Notes: generated by a model not told the origin, from the letters alone. DNA of 14,279 bases from JAJTHJ01 sp046316025 (GCA_046316025.1 JBKCXU010000007.1:1-14279), one strand, 5' to 3'; numbered from the stretch's first letter, positions 1-11,250 are shown. Made by a program: numbers and translations.

Positions 1-3540
<3,540 letters not shown>

Positions 3541-3651
3541 GCGTTGCTCGGAAGAGGTGCCGCGGCGCGCCGCGCCGCAAGCCAAGCAAAGAAGTCTATC
3601 GCCGCGGACAACGCGTATCCCGCGCTTGCGGGGGCCTCGCGCGATTGCGAT

Positions 3652-3700
3652 TTTTCACGCGTCATCGGTGGGCGATCCGTGGGGCGCGCGGTCGCACAGT
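3652..3700 (+). promoter_or_regulatory. Tandem operator/promoter module 1
   Basis: TTTTCACGC (3652-3660), 3 nt, ATCGGTGGG (3664-3672), 2 nt, ATCCGTGGG (3675-3683), 11 nt, and a -10-like CACAGT (3695-3700). ATG 3746 follows 45 nt later. The same order and spacing occurs at 10012-10060 and 12077-12125. No good -35 hexamer exists: the second repeat covers that position, as expected for an activator-dependent promoter. It lies in the divergent gap between uvrA and the 118-aa gene and points at the latter. One repeat here has a single mismatch (G for C). Confidence 0.7.
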
Positions 3701-3745
3701 GCAATCCACGCCGGCATCGGGTCGGCGCATCAGAGGAGAAACACC

Positions 3746-4102
3746 ATGACAGCACTCAACGCCAGCCTCGACCGCCGCGGCGCGCGCGGCTTTGCCCTTG
3801 TCCGCAGCAGCGCGGCAGCCGCTATCGCGGCCTTGTCGATCGGCGCCGAGGTCTGGATCGGCCGCGACAGCGCGCCACCGGAGCGGCCGACCGAAGACGC
3901 GGTTCCGCTCGTAGTCGCGCCGTGGAACGCCATGGACGCAAACGTGCCGACGTCGATGGCCGCCGCCGTGACCGACACGCGCGCGGCGTGGGCGCCTTAC
4001 GACGGCCCTCTCGTGCAGGACTGGGACGAGATCGAGGCGCAGCTTCCGGGTTCGGCGGGCAACGGCCGGTCGGCGCTCGAAGACCCGCTTGCCACATCGT
4101 AG
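3746..4102 (+). CDS. Small single-pass membrane protein, 118 aa
   Basis: ATG 3746 was chosen because AGAGGAGA (3732-3739) sits just upstream and operator module 1 lies 62 nt before it; the frame is open further 5' but runs through the promoter. Residues 1-15 are polar and basic, a hydrophobic segment spans ~16-38 (FALVRSSAAAAIAALSIGAE), and the rest is an acidic, Pro/Ala-rich tail predicted to be periplasmic, ending in a DWDEIEAQLPG stretch. The segment LVRSSAAAAIAALSIG matches LLRASGASVIVALAIG of the protein at 10103 at 9 of 16 positions, suggesting a shared family. No enzymatic motif was seen and the function is unknown. It is first in a possible two-gene unit with 4274. Confidence 0.65.
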   Translation: MTALNASLDRRGARGFALVRSSAAAAIAALSIGAEVWIGRDSAPPERPTEDAVPLVVAPWNAMDANVPTSMAAAVTDTRAAWAPYDGPLVQDWDEIEAQLPGSAGNGRSALEDPLATS

Positions 4103-4273
4103 GGCGCTCCACCGCGGCTTGCGCCGAAAGCGCAGCCCGCGACCGACGCACCCCATGTTTGTGTTGGCGTCGTGAATATTCGCGTGCAATCGAAAGTGCG
4201 GCGTTGTCTGCTTGTACGCGCATCGCAGCCGTACCCGCCGTCGATACCCTTCTCCGCGAAAGCCGCAGCCGAT

Positions 4274-4465
4274 ATGCCACGTCTCTTGCCCCACGGGTAC
4301 CCTGCGTCGCTGCGCGCGGCGACGCTTGCGATCTGCGGCGCCTTCGTCTTCAGCTCGGTCGTTTGGGTGCTGGACGATTACGGCTCCACGCCGCTGCTCG
4401 CCGCACTGGCCGATCCCTGGCAAGGGCTGAGCGCTGCGTCGTCCGCGCCACCGTCCTTGCGCTGA
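4274..4465 (+). CDS. Possible small membrane protein, 63 aa
   Basis: ATG 4274 (MPRLLPHGYPASLRAATLAIC). One clear hydrophobic helix follows (LAICGAFVFSSVVWVL), then LDDYGSTPLLAALADPW and a short tail. It lies 171 nt after the 118-aa gene on the same strand, and its architecture (short basic N-terminus, one TM, short tail) matches the other small proteins nearby. There is no convincing Shine-Dalgarno, and an upstream in-frame GTG (4172) is possible, though its product looks less natural. The 155 bp from here to 4621 contain no gene I can support; the calpain-like gene converges from the other side. Confidence 0.45.
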   Translation: MPRLLPHGYPASLRAATLAICGAFVFSSVVWVLDDYGSTPLLAALADPWQGLSAASSAPPSLR

Positions 4466-4620
4466 GCGCGCAGCCGCGTCGCTTGGCCTCGCCCGCGGGC
4501 TGTCGACGCAACAGCGACCGACGCTCGTGTTCACGGCGCTGGACGAGCCGCCGAGCTGCGTCCCGAGTGGCAGGGCTCCGGCTCGGGGTAGAGGGGGCGA
4601 CAAGGCGGCCGCGCTGGGGA

Positions 4621-5883
4621 CTACCAGCGCAGCCAGGACAGCCCTTCGAAATAGCGGTCGAACCAATCTGCCGGAATCGCGATCACCCCGCTGTCGTTGA
4701 GTGCGACCTCGCCGGTGCGCGGGCCAACCGCGGGCCAGGTTCCTGCGAGGTACTTGGCGCGCACCGCCGGCGCTACCGCATTGCCCAGATCGCCCTGTGG
4801 GTTACGTAAGACGACGTAGGTGCTGCCGTCCTTGCCGGTGGCTACGCCGAGCAGCGCGTAGGCATGGTTGCGCACGAGCCCGGTTTTGGTGAGGCTGTAG
4901 GCGCCGCTGTCGCCCGTTTCGACGGCGGTTCCGTAGGTCCAGGCGGCCAGCGGCATCAGCGCCGCCCCACGCCCGTCGAGTAGAGGATAGGCGCCCGCGA
5001 TGCCAACAAGGCGCCCAAGGGTGAATCCGCCGTCGCGGTGAAAGGCGCGGGCACCCCAAAAGTCGCGCATCGCCTCGTGCGGGTAACAGTGCTCGGCCAA
5101 GCGATATTGGCTGGGATCGAGGTTGTCGGCGTCGGGCGACGCCGGCTGCCACTGAATGCCGGCGATCCACATCGCATAGGCCTTTTCGACCAACGCGGGC
5201 CACATCTCGTCGCCGCCGTCGCCGCGGGCATAGACCCAGTTTTGCCCCGCCGGGTCGAACGGGAAGTCGGCCTGCACCGGAACCTGCGGCGGTCGCCCGG
5301 CGGCAAAAAACGGCAGGTGGTACACATCGCCCGCCGCTGTCTGCCGCGCGGCCGCAAAGCGCGCATCCCAGCGCGCCGCATCGACCCAGGCCGTCGCGAT
5401 CAGGGTGGCAATCAGGCCGCAGTCGGACAGATTGCCCTGCACCGGGTCGCGCCACGACACGCGGCCGGTGGCGGTCAGGCGTTCGAACGCCCGGTAAGGC
5501 CACGCGTTAGAGGTCGCCCCCCGAGCGTCACCGGGGCCTGGAACATCCGCGAACAGCGGCAGCACGCGTTCAAGCACCTGCACGCGATAGGGTTTGAGCG
5601 CATTGCGTAGCGTCGGCGGCAGCGCGGCCACGACTTCGTCCAGACTGCGATAACGCTGCGTGCGCGCGCGCAGCCAGTCGAGCGCGTCGACTAGCGTCGG
5701 TTTGTCCGGCAACGGCGCGTAGACGAGCTCCAGCGTGTCGCCAAACGCGGCTTGCAGGGCTTCCCAGCGAGGTCTCTTGTCGCGCAGGACAGATTCGGCC
5801 AGGATCAGTTCGGCCAACGCCAGCGGATTAACGGCCCATAACCGTCGTGTGCTTGGCCCCGCTTCGAGATCGCCGTCGTCCAT
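4621..5883 (-). CDS. Calpain-like (peptidase family C2) cysteine protease, 420 aa
   Basis: ATG 5883, with GAGGGC about 8 nt upstream. The papain-like calpain triad is recognisable. QGNLSDCGLIATLIATA (149-165) corresponds to the calpain QGxLGDCWxxAAL box, with nucleophile Cys155 and oxyanion Gln149. LVRNHAYALLGV (336-347) supplies His340. VVLRNPQGDLG (357-367) supplies Asn361, with Gln in place of the Trp of the usual NPWG. LVEKAYAMW (231-239) matches the calpain LLEKAYAKL segment. There is no signal peptide or TM, so it is predicted cytoplasmic. Residues 1-140 are unrecognised, and no calcium-binding EF-hand or C2-like domain was seen. It is the last gene of the - strand unit after the regulator and the 55-aa protein. 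Triad assignment is from family knowledge; substrate unknown. Confidence 0.8.
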   Translation of the reverse strand: MDDGDLEAGPSTRRLWAVNPLALAELILAESVLRDKRPRWEALQAAFGDTLELVYAPLPDKPTLVDALDWLRARTQRYRSLDEVVAALPPTLRNALKPYRVQVLERVLPLFADVPGPGDARGATSNAWPYRAFERLTATGRVSWRDPVQGNLSDCGLIATLIATAWVDAARWDARFAAARQTAAGDVYHLPFFAAGRPPQVPVQADFPFDPAGQNWVYARGDGGDEMWPALVEKAYAMWIAGIQWQPASPDADNLDPSQYRLAEHCYPHEAMRDFWGARAFHRDGGFTLGRLVGIAGAYPLLDGRGAALMPLAAWTYGTAVETGDSGAYSLTKTGLVRNHAYALLGVATGKDGSTYVVLRNPQGDLGNAVAPAVRAKYLAGTWPAVGPRTGEVALNDSGVIAIPADWFDRYFEGLSWLRW

Positions 5884-5971
5884 GGCGTGCCCTCACTGGT
5901 GTGGCCGGCGGCGTCGGTGCCCGGCGCCGCCGGCGGTTTGCCGTCGAATGAGCCTAGTTGTTGCCAGACCG

Positions 5972-6139
5972 CTATTTGTTCGCGGTCTTGACGCTCTTGC
6001 TGCCCGGCACCTTCGCTACCAGCGCTTGCAATTCTTTGCGCGTTTGCGTGAGCGCCTTGATCTGGTTGTTCAAATTGCCGGACAGGCTGCGTAGCTGTGC
6101 CTGGAACTGCTGCCGCGTAAGCGGCTTGCTTGTGGCCAT
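5972..6139 (-). CDS. Small basic coiled-coil protein, 55 aa
   Basis: ATG 6139, preceded on its strand by AGGAG (6151-6147) at good spacing, which fixes the start; stop TAG 5974-5972. The sequence starts MATSKPLTRQQFQAQLRSL. It continues with a heptad-like amphipathic helix (LNNQIKALTQTRKELQALVAKV) and a Lys-rich end. There is no TM or Cys, and no family was recognised. It sits 35 nt after the regulator stop and 88 nt before the calpain-like gene, so co-transcription is likely. It could be a small adaptor, inhibitor or substrate of the protease; that is a guess from position only. Confidence 0.65.
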   Translation of the reverse strand: MATSKPLTRQQFQAQLRSLSGNLNNQIKALTQTRKELQALVAKVPGSKSVKTANK

Positions 6140-6174
6140 CTTCTTGCTCCTGGAGTGGTCGGGGGCGGGTGGGT

Positions 6175-9100
6175 TCAGGAGCGCATGCGCCCCTGCGGCG
6201 CCGCGTCGCCTCCCTGCGCGGCGCCATTGATTTCTTGCAGCAAGGCCTCGGTGGCCGCGCTGGGCCGCAGTCCAAGGATGACCGACAGCATTTCTCGGCA
6301 ACGCCGGTACACGCGCAGCGCGGCGGCGCGCTCGCCTTGGTGCAGATAGTGCGTCATCAGCACGCGAGTCAACTCCTCGGCGGTGGGGTCGATCTGCACT
6401 GCGCGCTCCAGCGCGGCGGTTAAATCGACCGGCGGTAGACCTGCCTCGCTCGCCCGTATAACCGCTGTACTGAAGGCCTTGCCCAGGCGCGCGCGCGCCG
6501 CGAGCAGCCAAGGCGGCTCTTCTCCGCCGGGGAGAAACTCGCCTTTGTAGGCGGCGAGCAGCCGGCTGAGCGCCGCACCGGCGTTGCCGGCGGCGGCACC
6601 GCGCGTGCGGGTATCGCGTAATGCGCCCAGCTCGGCCGTGGCCGTCAGCACTTGCCGAACATCGGACCAGACCTGCGCTTGCGCCAGTTGCACGCCGCCG
6701 TCGGCGGACTCGAGTCGCTCGTCGCCCCCGAGCAGGCGGCGCAGCCGGCTGATCGTCATGTCGAGCGCCTTGCGCGCGCTGTCGGCGTCGGCCTCGGGCC
6801 ACAGCCGTTCGGCGAGCCAGGTCTTGGCCGGCGCGGGCTGATCCTGCGCCGTGCACGCGAGCAGCAGTTTGAGCAGCTCCAGCGGCCGGTCCTGCGCCTT
6901 GCGCTCGGGCCGGTAGGGTTGTCCATCGACCTCGAGCCTGAAGCTGCCGAGCGTCCAGATCCGCACCGGCCAGGGCCAGTGCTCGTCGGCGGCAGGCGGA
7001 GGCGCCAGTTGTTGCGCGGCAATCAGCGTACGCACGAAGTCGGTTTCGATGCCTGCGGTGAGCGCCGCAGCGCAGAGTGCCGCGCATTGATCCGGCAGGG
7101 GGTTAAGCAGTATCGTCAGCTCGGCCTGACGTGCAAGAGCCAGTGCGCTCCGCAGCGCTTCACGGTCGGGTGGCCGGACGGCTGCTGCGCGCAAGGCGAG
7201 TGCGATCGCCTGCACGGCTTTGCACTGCACGGGCCCAAGCAACGGCACTAGCGCCTCGAGGCGCTTGGCGCCTTCGACACCCCGCCGGTTGGCCGCAAGC
7301 GCGTAGGCGAGATCGACCTCGAACAGCACGCTGGGTGCGCCACGCCACCCGGCCTCCTGGGCAGCGGCGAGCGCCGCCTCGGCGCGGTGCAGCGCTTCGG
7401 GGTGACGGCGTTGCGCCAAGCGCACCCGGACGCCCAAGCGCAGGATGATCGCGTGCGCGTCCGCGCTCGGGTTGAGCAGGCCGCTTTCCGCCTCGGCGAG
7501 CGCACTTTCGGCTTCCGGCAGTTTTCCGCTGCGCAAAGCCACGTTCACGGCCAGCCGAGCGAGATCTACGCGCACGGTACGCAGATCGTTTTGCTCGACC
7601 AGCGCGCGCAAGCGCTCGGCGGCCTTCTGTGCGCTCGCCAAGTCCCCCGCTGCCAGGTGAACCAAACCGATCTGCTGCCACCAGCTCGCTTGCAACAGCG
7701 GCGCCGCGTCGGGGTCTTCGACCAAGTGGCGCAGACGCCTTTCAAAGTGAAATGTACGCTCGAAACTGTCGAAAGTGAACACATGATCCACCACCGCACG
7801 CGCAGCGGCCAGCGCGAGGTCGCGCGAGGGCCAAGCCTCCTCGTGATCGACCAGCGCGGTCAGCGCATCCAGTGCGGCGGCGACCGGGGCGCCCACGAGC
7901 GCGTCGGCATCGGCCTTGTTCGCCTCGCATACGATGCCCAAGAGGTAGACGCCGCGCAGCGGCATCGACTCGCCCAGACCAAAGACCTTGCGCCAGCGGC
8001 CAAAGGCATCGAGCCAGGCGGGGAGCTGACGACGGTCGTCGTCGAACATATCCGCCAGGCACAGCAGGCTGGCGGCCGCAAGCGCGGCGCCCTCGGCGTC
8101 GCCGATCCCCTCAAAGCCGCGATAGGCGCGCGCAAACCACTCGCGCGCCGCATCGCTGTCGACACCGAGCAGGCACTGGCCCGCCCAGAAAGACAACGGG
8201 GGCCGCGCCGGGATGCGCTCGGCCGGTACGCGCGCCAGCGCCTGTATGAGGCGCGTGGCCTGCCGCGCACGGGCACAGTCCTGGGCAAGCCGTTCGAGCG
8301 CGTCGAAGGCGGCGTCATGGTCGTCGAGATCGAGCCACAGGGCGAACGCGTCGTCATGGCGCCGTAGCGCGTCCAGTAGTTGCGCGCAGCGCCGCTCGAC
8401 GCCGGTTGCTGCCTGCGCATCCTGGGCACGAAAGTGCTTGCGTGCGCCTTGGCGCACCAGGGCGTGCATCGTGTACAGCGGCCCGTCGGCACCGTCGTGC
8501 CGTAGCAGCAGCCCCTGCCGCGTCAGGCCCTGCAGGGCCGCGCCGACATCGAGCGCCGGCAGCAGCGTGTCGAGCCAGTCGGGGCGCAGTTCCGGCAGCA
8601 CGCAGCCGACGTGCAGTACCTCGCGCTCGGTCGGCGTCAGGCGCGCGACGACCTTCTGCAACAGATGGCCATGGACTTTATCGGCGACGGCCGCGGGTTC
8701 CGCCCGAGTGGCGGGCGCGCTGCGCAGCAGCCCGCAGGCCAGCACCAAGGCACCCGCGTGGCCGCCGGTTAACGCGGCCAGCACCTCTCCGTCGGCACGC
8801 GCCAGCCCCAGCCGCTGACCGACCCGCGCGCATTCCGTGGCGCTGAAGCGCAAGTCCAGATCGGTCAGCTCGGTCAGGCGCTGCGCCATCAGAGCGTCGT
8901 ACAGCGCTGCGGGCGGTGCGGTCTGGCTCAGGAATACGAGTTCCAGCGGTGGTAGGCACACGGCCACGGCCTCGGCCAACCACGCGGGGACGGCGCCGTC
9001 GGCGATCTCCTGCGCGTCGTCGAACACGATCAGGGTCGCTGGCGCCGCTGCCGCCAGCGCACGGAAGTAGCGACGGGCGAACAGCGTTTCGCGCCCGCGG

Positions 9101-9405
9101 TCGGCGTCGGCAAACGCCGGCAGTTTGGGCGCGGGCGCGACGAGGCGCGCCAGCCGCGACGCCAACGTGCGGAAAAAGAAGGCCGGGTCGGCGTCGCGCT
9201 CGTCGAGGCGATACCAGAGCGGCGTGCGGCCGTCGGCTTCGGCGTAAAGCGCCGCGAGCGTGGACTTGCCGGAGCCGGAAGGCGCGGTCAGCCACTTGGC
9301 CGCGCTGCCCGCTGCGGCCAGACGCGCCAGCAACTCCGGCCGCGGCAAGGCCGCGGCCGTCGTGGGCGCGAGGAATTTGGCGGCTTCGACGGCGGGTGAC
9401 GGCAT
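6175..9405 (-). CDS. MalT/SARP-type regulator: STAND ATPase, helical repeats, winged helix, BTAD (1076 aa)
   Basis: The frame opens at ATG 9492, but ATG 9405 (MPSPAVEAAKF) is preferred. The first domain (LAPTTAAALPRPELL, as in MalT-like proteins) starts right after it, and the -10-like element at 9504-9499 would put ATG 9492 at the transcription start. Neither ATG has a good ribosome site. Numbered from 9405: Walker A APSGSGKST 41-49; Walker B LIVFDDAQ ~125-132; then ~600 residues of Ala/Leu-rich helical (TPR-like) repeats. A C-terminal winged helix (~810-905) follows, with VRIWTLGSFRLEVDG, LLKLLLA and ERLWPEADADSARKALD then RLRRLLG. A BTAD-type helical domain (~915-1065) has YKGEFLPG and LTRVLMTHYLHQGERAAALR. 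This is the SARP/AfsR DNA-binding plus BTAD pair fused behind a MalT-like NTPase. It probably acts as a ligand-gated, oligomerising activator; ligand unknown. It heads the unit with the 55-aa protein and the protease. Confidence 0.85.
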   Translation of the reverse strand: MPSPAVEAAKFLAPTTAAALPRPELLARLAAAGSAAKWLTAPSGSGKSTLAALYAEADGRTPLWYRLDERDADPAFFFRTLASRLARLVAPAPKLPAFADADRGRETLFARRYFRALAAAAPATLIVFDDAQEIADGAVPAWLAEAVAVCLPPLELVFLSQTAPPAALYDALMAQRLTELTDLDLRFSATECARVGQRLGLARADGEVLAALTGGHAGALVLACGLLRSAPATRAEPAAVADKVHGHLLQKVVARLTPTEREVLHVGCVLPELRPDWLDTLLPALDVGAALQGLTRQGLLLRHDGADGPLYTMHALVRQGARKHFRAQDAQAATGVERRCAQLLDALRRHDDAFALWLDLDDHDAAFDALERLAQDCARARQATRLIQALARVPAERIPARPPLSFWAGQCLLGVDSDAAREWFARAYRGFEGIGDAEGAALAAASLLCLADMFDDDRRQLPAWLDAFGRWRKVFGLGESMPLRGVYLLGIVCEANKADADALVGAPVAAALDALTALVDHEEAWPSRDLALAAARAVVDHVFTFDSFERTFHFERRLRHLVEDPDAAPLLQASWWQQIGLVHLAAGDLASAQKAAERLRALVEQNDLRTVRVDLARLAVNVALRSGKLPEAESALAEAESGLLNPSADAHAIILRLGVRVRLAQRRHPEALHRAEAALAAAQEAGWRGAPSVLFEVDLAYALAANRRGVEGAKRLEALVPLLGPVQCKAVQAIALALRAAAVRPPDREALRSALALARQAELTILLNPLPDQCAALCAAALTAGIETDFVRTLIAAQQLAPPPAADEHWPWPVRIWTLGSFRLEVDGQPYRPERKAQDRPLELLKLLLACTAQDQPAPAKTWLAERLWPEADADSARKALDMTISRLRRLLGGDERLESADGGVQLAQAQVWSDVRQVLTATAELGALRDTRTRGAAAGNAGAALSRLLAAYKGEFLPGGEEPPWLLAARARLGKAFSTAVIRASEAGLPPVDLTAALERAVQIDPTAEELTRVLMTHYLHQGERAAALRVYRRCREMLSVILGLRPSAATEALLQEINGAAQGGDAAPQGRMRS

Positions 9406-9498
9406 CGGTACGCGAACGGAGCCGCGTAGGCGCGAAGGCGAGCCAGCGTAGTGCAGCGCAGCCGAAGGCGTCAATCGCGCGGAGTCGACCATCGCGCG

Positions 9499-9535
9499 AC
9501 GCTAATCACATCACGCCCACGGATAACCCACGGAT
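9499..9535 (-). promoter_or_regulatory. Tandem operator of the regulator operon
   Basis: Read on the - strand: ATCCGTGGG (9535-9527), 2 nt, ATCCGTGGG (9524-9516), 11 nt, TAGCGT (9504-9499) in the -10 position. Both repeats are perfect matches to the + strand modules. The TTYTCRCGC block of the other three modules is absent (gccggttgt is in its place), and the -10 match is weaker. Its location in front of the regulator gene suggests autoregulation. Confidence 0.65.
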
Positions 9536-9597
9536 AGCACAACCGGCGGCTGCGATCTCGGCCTACGAGCGACCGACGGGTAGATCTCTCGACATGG

Positions 9598-9960
9598 CTA
9601 CGCCTGGCTCGCCGCCGGGTCGATCCGCTGCGCCAACTCGCGCACCCAGTGCACGTTCTGCCGCGTGTAGATGCGCTTGATGTGGTCGGCCACGGTGCTG
9701 CCGGCGATGGAGAGTTTTTCGGCGATCTCGGCTTGCGACAGGCCGGCGCAGGGCAGCGCTCAGACCTCGCGCTGGCGGGTGGACACTGGCAGCGCCTCAA
9801 CCGCGCGCCGCAGCGCGGCCGACTGCGGCTCCAGGTGATGCACCGTCACCTGGAGCAGCGGCGGCGCGCCCTTGACGTTGACGCCACGCAGAGGCTCGGT
9901 ATCGAAGACGAACTGGCGCCCATCGTCTTCCACGCCTGGCGATCCGGCATGGCAGGCGGC
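9598..9960 (-). pseudogene. Decayed LuxR-type HTH regulator (3' part only)
   Basis: On the - strand the region reads GRQFVFDTEPL, LLQVTVHHLEPQSAALRRAV, EALPVSTRQREV, then a TGA stop (9762-9760). In the same frame it continues ALPCAGLSQAEIAEKLSIAG, STVADHIKRIYTRQNVHWVR to TAG (9600-9598). This is the C-terminal half of a LuxR-family regulator of the type with (R)QREV...GLSxAEIA...STVxDHxxxIYxxxxVH. The in-frame stop cuts the HTH between its first and second helices. The N-terminal ~200 residues are missing: upstream of ~9960 the sequence becomes the promoter of the next + gene. Two lesions make a pseudogene the best call. The 5' boundary is approximate. Confidence 0.75.
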
Positions 9961-10011
9961 GCCATGCCGCCAAGGCATCGCCCATCGACGGTATCGACGG
10001 ACGAATGGGAG

Positions 10012-10060
10012 TTCTCGCGCTCTATCCGTGGGCGATCCGTGGGTTCGTGCCCGCGACAGT
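10012..10060 (+). promoter_or_regulatory. Tandem operator/promoter module 2
   Basis: TTCTCGCGC (10012-10020), 3 nt, ATCCGTGGG (10024-10032), 2 nt, ATCCGTGGG (10035-10043), 11 nt, GACAGT (10055-10060), then 42 nt to ATG 10103. Spacing is identical to modules 1 and 3 up to the -10-like element. It abuts the truncated 5' side of the LuxR remnant. Confidence 0.72.
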
Positions 10061-10102
10061 TCTTCCGCACCGGCAACTGCCGGTTTCAACCAGGAGTCGA
10101 GA

Positions 10103-10432
10103 ATGAACACGGACACCCGCAGTACCGAGAGCACCTCTTCTTCGCCGCGCTCGCCCTTGCTGTTGCGCGCGAGCGGCGCCTCCGTGATCGTCGCGCTGGC
10201 GATCGGCATGGCCTTCGGCGGCTGGCATCCGGCGCCTACGTCGAAAGCGATGCCCGCCAGCGTGGACCCGACCTTCGAGCAGGCGGTGGTGCCGGCGTCG
10301 CCGGAGGGCGCCGCGCTCCCGGCCGACGAGGTTCGGCCCGCGCCGGCCACGCCCGCGGCGCCACCGAACTCCCGTCGCGACGAGTTCGACGACGGCAGCG
10401 AGACGATTTGGCCGGGGCAGATCGCGGGTTGA
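10103..10432 (+). CDS. Small single-pass membrane protein, 109 aa
   Basis: ATG 10103 follows AGGAG (10092-10096) and lies 59 nt after operator module 2. Residues 1-18 are Ser/Thr-rich and polar. A TM segment spans ~19-40 (LLLRASGASVIVALAIGMAF), followed by a Pro/Ala-rich, acidic tail ending DEFDDGSETIWPGQIAG. The TM segment resembles those of the 118-aa protein at 3746 and the 67-aa protein at 11486 (L-V/L-R, then AL and G at matching positions). No enzymatic motif was seen. It is first in the unit containing the rhodanese at 10551. Confidence 0.68.
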   Translation: MNTDTRSTESTSSSPRSPLLLRASGASVIVALAIGMAFGGWHPAPTSKAMPASVDPTFEQAVVPASPEGAALPADEVRPAPATPAAPPNSRRDEFDDGSETIWPGQIAG

Positions 10433-10442
10433 GAGGCACCGC

Positions 10443-10488
10443 GGGCGAACGGTCGGCTCGCGACGGTGCGCCGACGGCTCGCTCGCCC
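10443..10488. other. Hairpin between the 109-aa gene and the rhodanese gene
   Basis: gggcga (10443-10448) pairs with tcgccc (10483-10488), and inside it gtcggc (10452-10457) pairs with gccgac (10470-10475), leaving a 12-nt loop. A short C-rich run follows rather than a T-tract, so it is not a classical intrinsic terminator. It may be an mRNA processing or stability element within the unit, or simply a by-product of high GC. Confidence 0.35.
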
Positions 10489-10550
10489 CCTTGCCGTTAA
10501 GCCTCGTGTGCAGCCTCGATTGGCACTCCCTCATCCAGGAGGAATCGAAC

Positions 10551-11117
10551 ATGAACCCTGTTGCAACTCTCGCGCTCTGTATCACCTTGGCCGCTGCGGC
10601 GGCGCCCGCCTGGTCGAAGGACCCGACGGTCGAGCAATGCCCGTCCCCGCTCGCTGCGGACGCGGCGCTGCGCTGCTCCGGCGTGCGGCAGATCGCGCCC
10701 GCCACCGCGCACCGGCTGAAGCGGGAGGCGCCGGCGGCGCTGGTGCTGATCGACGTGCGCCCGCCCGAGGAAGTCGAAGCCGATGGCGCCGCGGTCGGCG
10801 TCGACTACATCGTGCCCTGGTCGCCGCGGCAGCTTTCGGCCTTCGTGCAGCAGGTGCACGCCGACGTGGTCGCTTACGGCGGCAACGAGCGCACGCCGGT
10901 GGTCCTGCTCTGTGCCGCCGGCGTGCGCGCCGCGCGTGCGGCGCACGTCCTGCAGGCGGTGGGCTACCGCCGCGTGTGGGTCGTCACCGGCGGCATGGAA
11001 GGCGTGGCCGACGCTGCGGGCACGCACCACGGCGGCTGGAAGGCGGCGGGTTTGCCGTGGGACGCGCAGCCCGACACGGCAGGGCTGCTGCTCGCCCATG
11101 GCCCGGCAACGCACTGA
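10551..11117 (+). CDS. Exported rhodanese-like protein, 188 aa
   Basis: ATG 10551 is fixed by AGGAGG (10538-10543). Residues 1-22 form a Sec signal peptide (MNPVATLALCITLAAAAAPAWS), so it is predicted periplasmic. The rhodanese fold follows: LVLIDVRPPEEVEADGA (64-80), then PVVLLCAAGVRAARAAHVL with active-site loop C121-AAGV-R126, then VWVVTGGMEGV and GGWKAAGLPW, the usual end motif. The CxxGxR loop is intact, so sulfur transfer through a Cys persulfide is plausible. Cys30 and Cys42 lie before the domain. Second gene of the unit driven by module 2; a second exported rhodanese starts at 14015. Physiological donor and acceptor are unknown. Confidence 0.88.
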   Translation: MNPVATLALCITLAAAAAPAWSKDPTVEQCPSPLAADAALRCSGVRQIAPATAHRLKREAPAALVLIDVRPPEEVEADGAAVGVDYIVPWSPRQLSAFVQQVHADVVAYGGNERTPVVLLCAAGVRAARAAHVLQAVGYRRVWVVTGGMEGVADAAGTHHGGWKAAGLPWDAQPDTAGLLLAHGPATH

Positions 11118-11140
11118 GAGCTTGAGAGTGAATCTACTGC

Positions 11141-11216
11141 GCGCCCCGATCTCGCGCCTGCGCTGCTCGCCGTACCACTCTGTACGGGTGCGCTGCTCGG
11201 CGCGACCTCGGGGCGC
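11141..11216 (+). terminator. Long nested hairpin after the rhodanese gene, possible terminator
   Basis: Three collinear stems: gcgccccga (11141-11149) with tcggggcgc (11208-11216); cgcgcc (11153-11158) with ggcgcg (11199-11204); ccgtac (11170-11175) with gtacgg (11182-11187), loop cactct. The arms between the inner stems carry a direct repeat (gcgctgctcg at 11160-11169 and 11190-11199) that does not pair. attttctct follows at 11224, a weak T-tract. It could terminate the rhodanese transcript, or stabilise its 3' end while the two downstream small genes are still read. Confidence 0.5.
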
Positions 11217-11250
11217 TCGCGACGATTTTCTCTAAAGCTCTGCTGCCGCC

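Noticed and set aside
3664..3683. Classical MalT box or ordinary ECF sigma promoter as explanation of ATCCGTGGG repeats
   Set aside because: The sequence does not match the MalT box GGGGAKGAGG, and ECF promoters do not usually show two -35-like copies at an 11-bp period. An unusual sigma factor cannot be fully excluded.
3662..4666. - strand frame of 334 codons opposite the 118-aa and 63-aa genes
   Set aside because: Arg-rich shadow composition, no ribosome site or motif, and it overlaps the operator and the end of the calpain-like gene.
9600..9800. Intact LuxR-type regulator
   Set aside because: An in-frame TGA interrupts the HTH and the N-terminal domain is missing.
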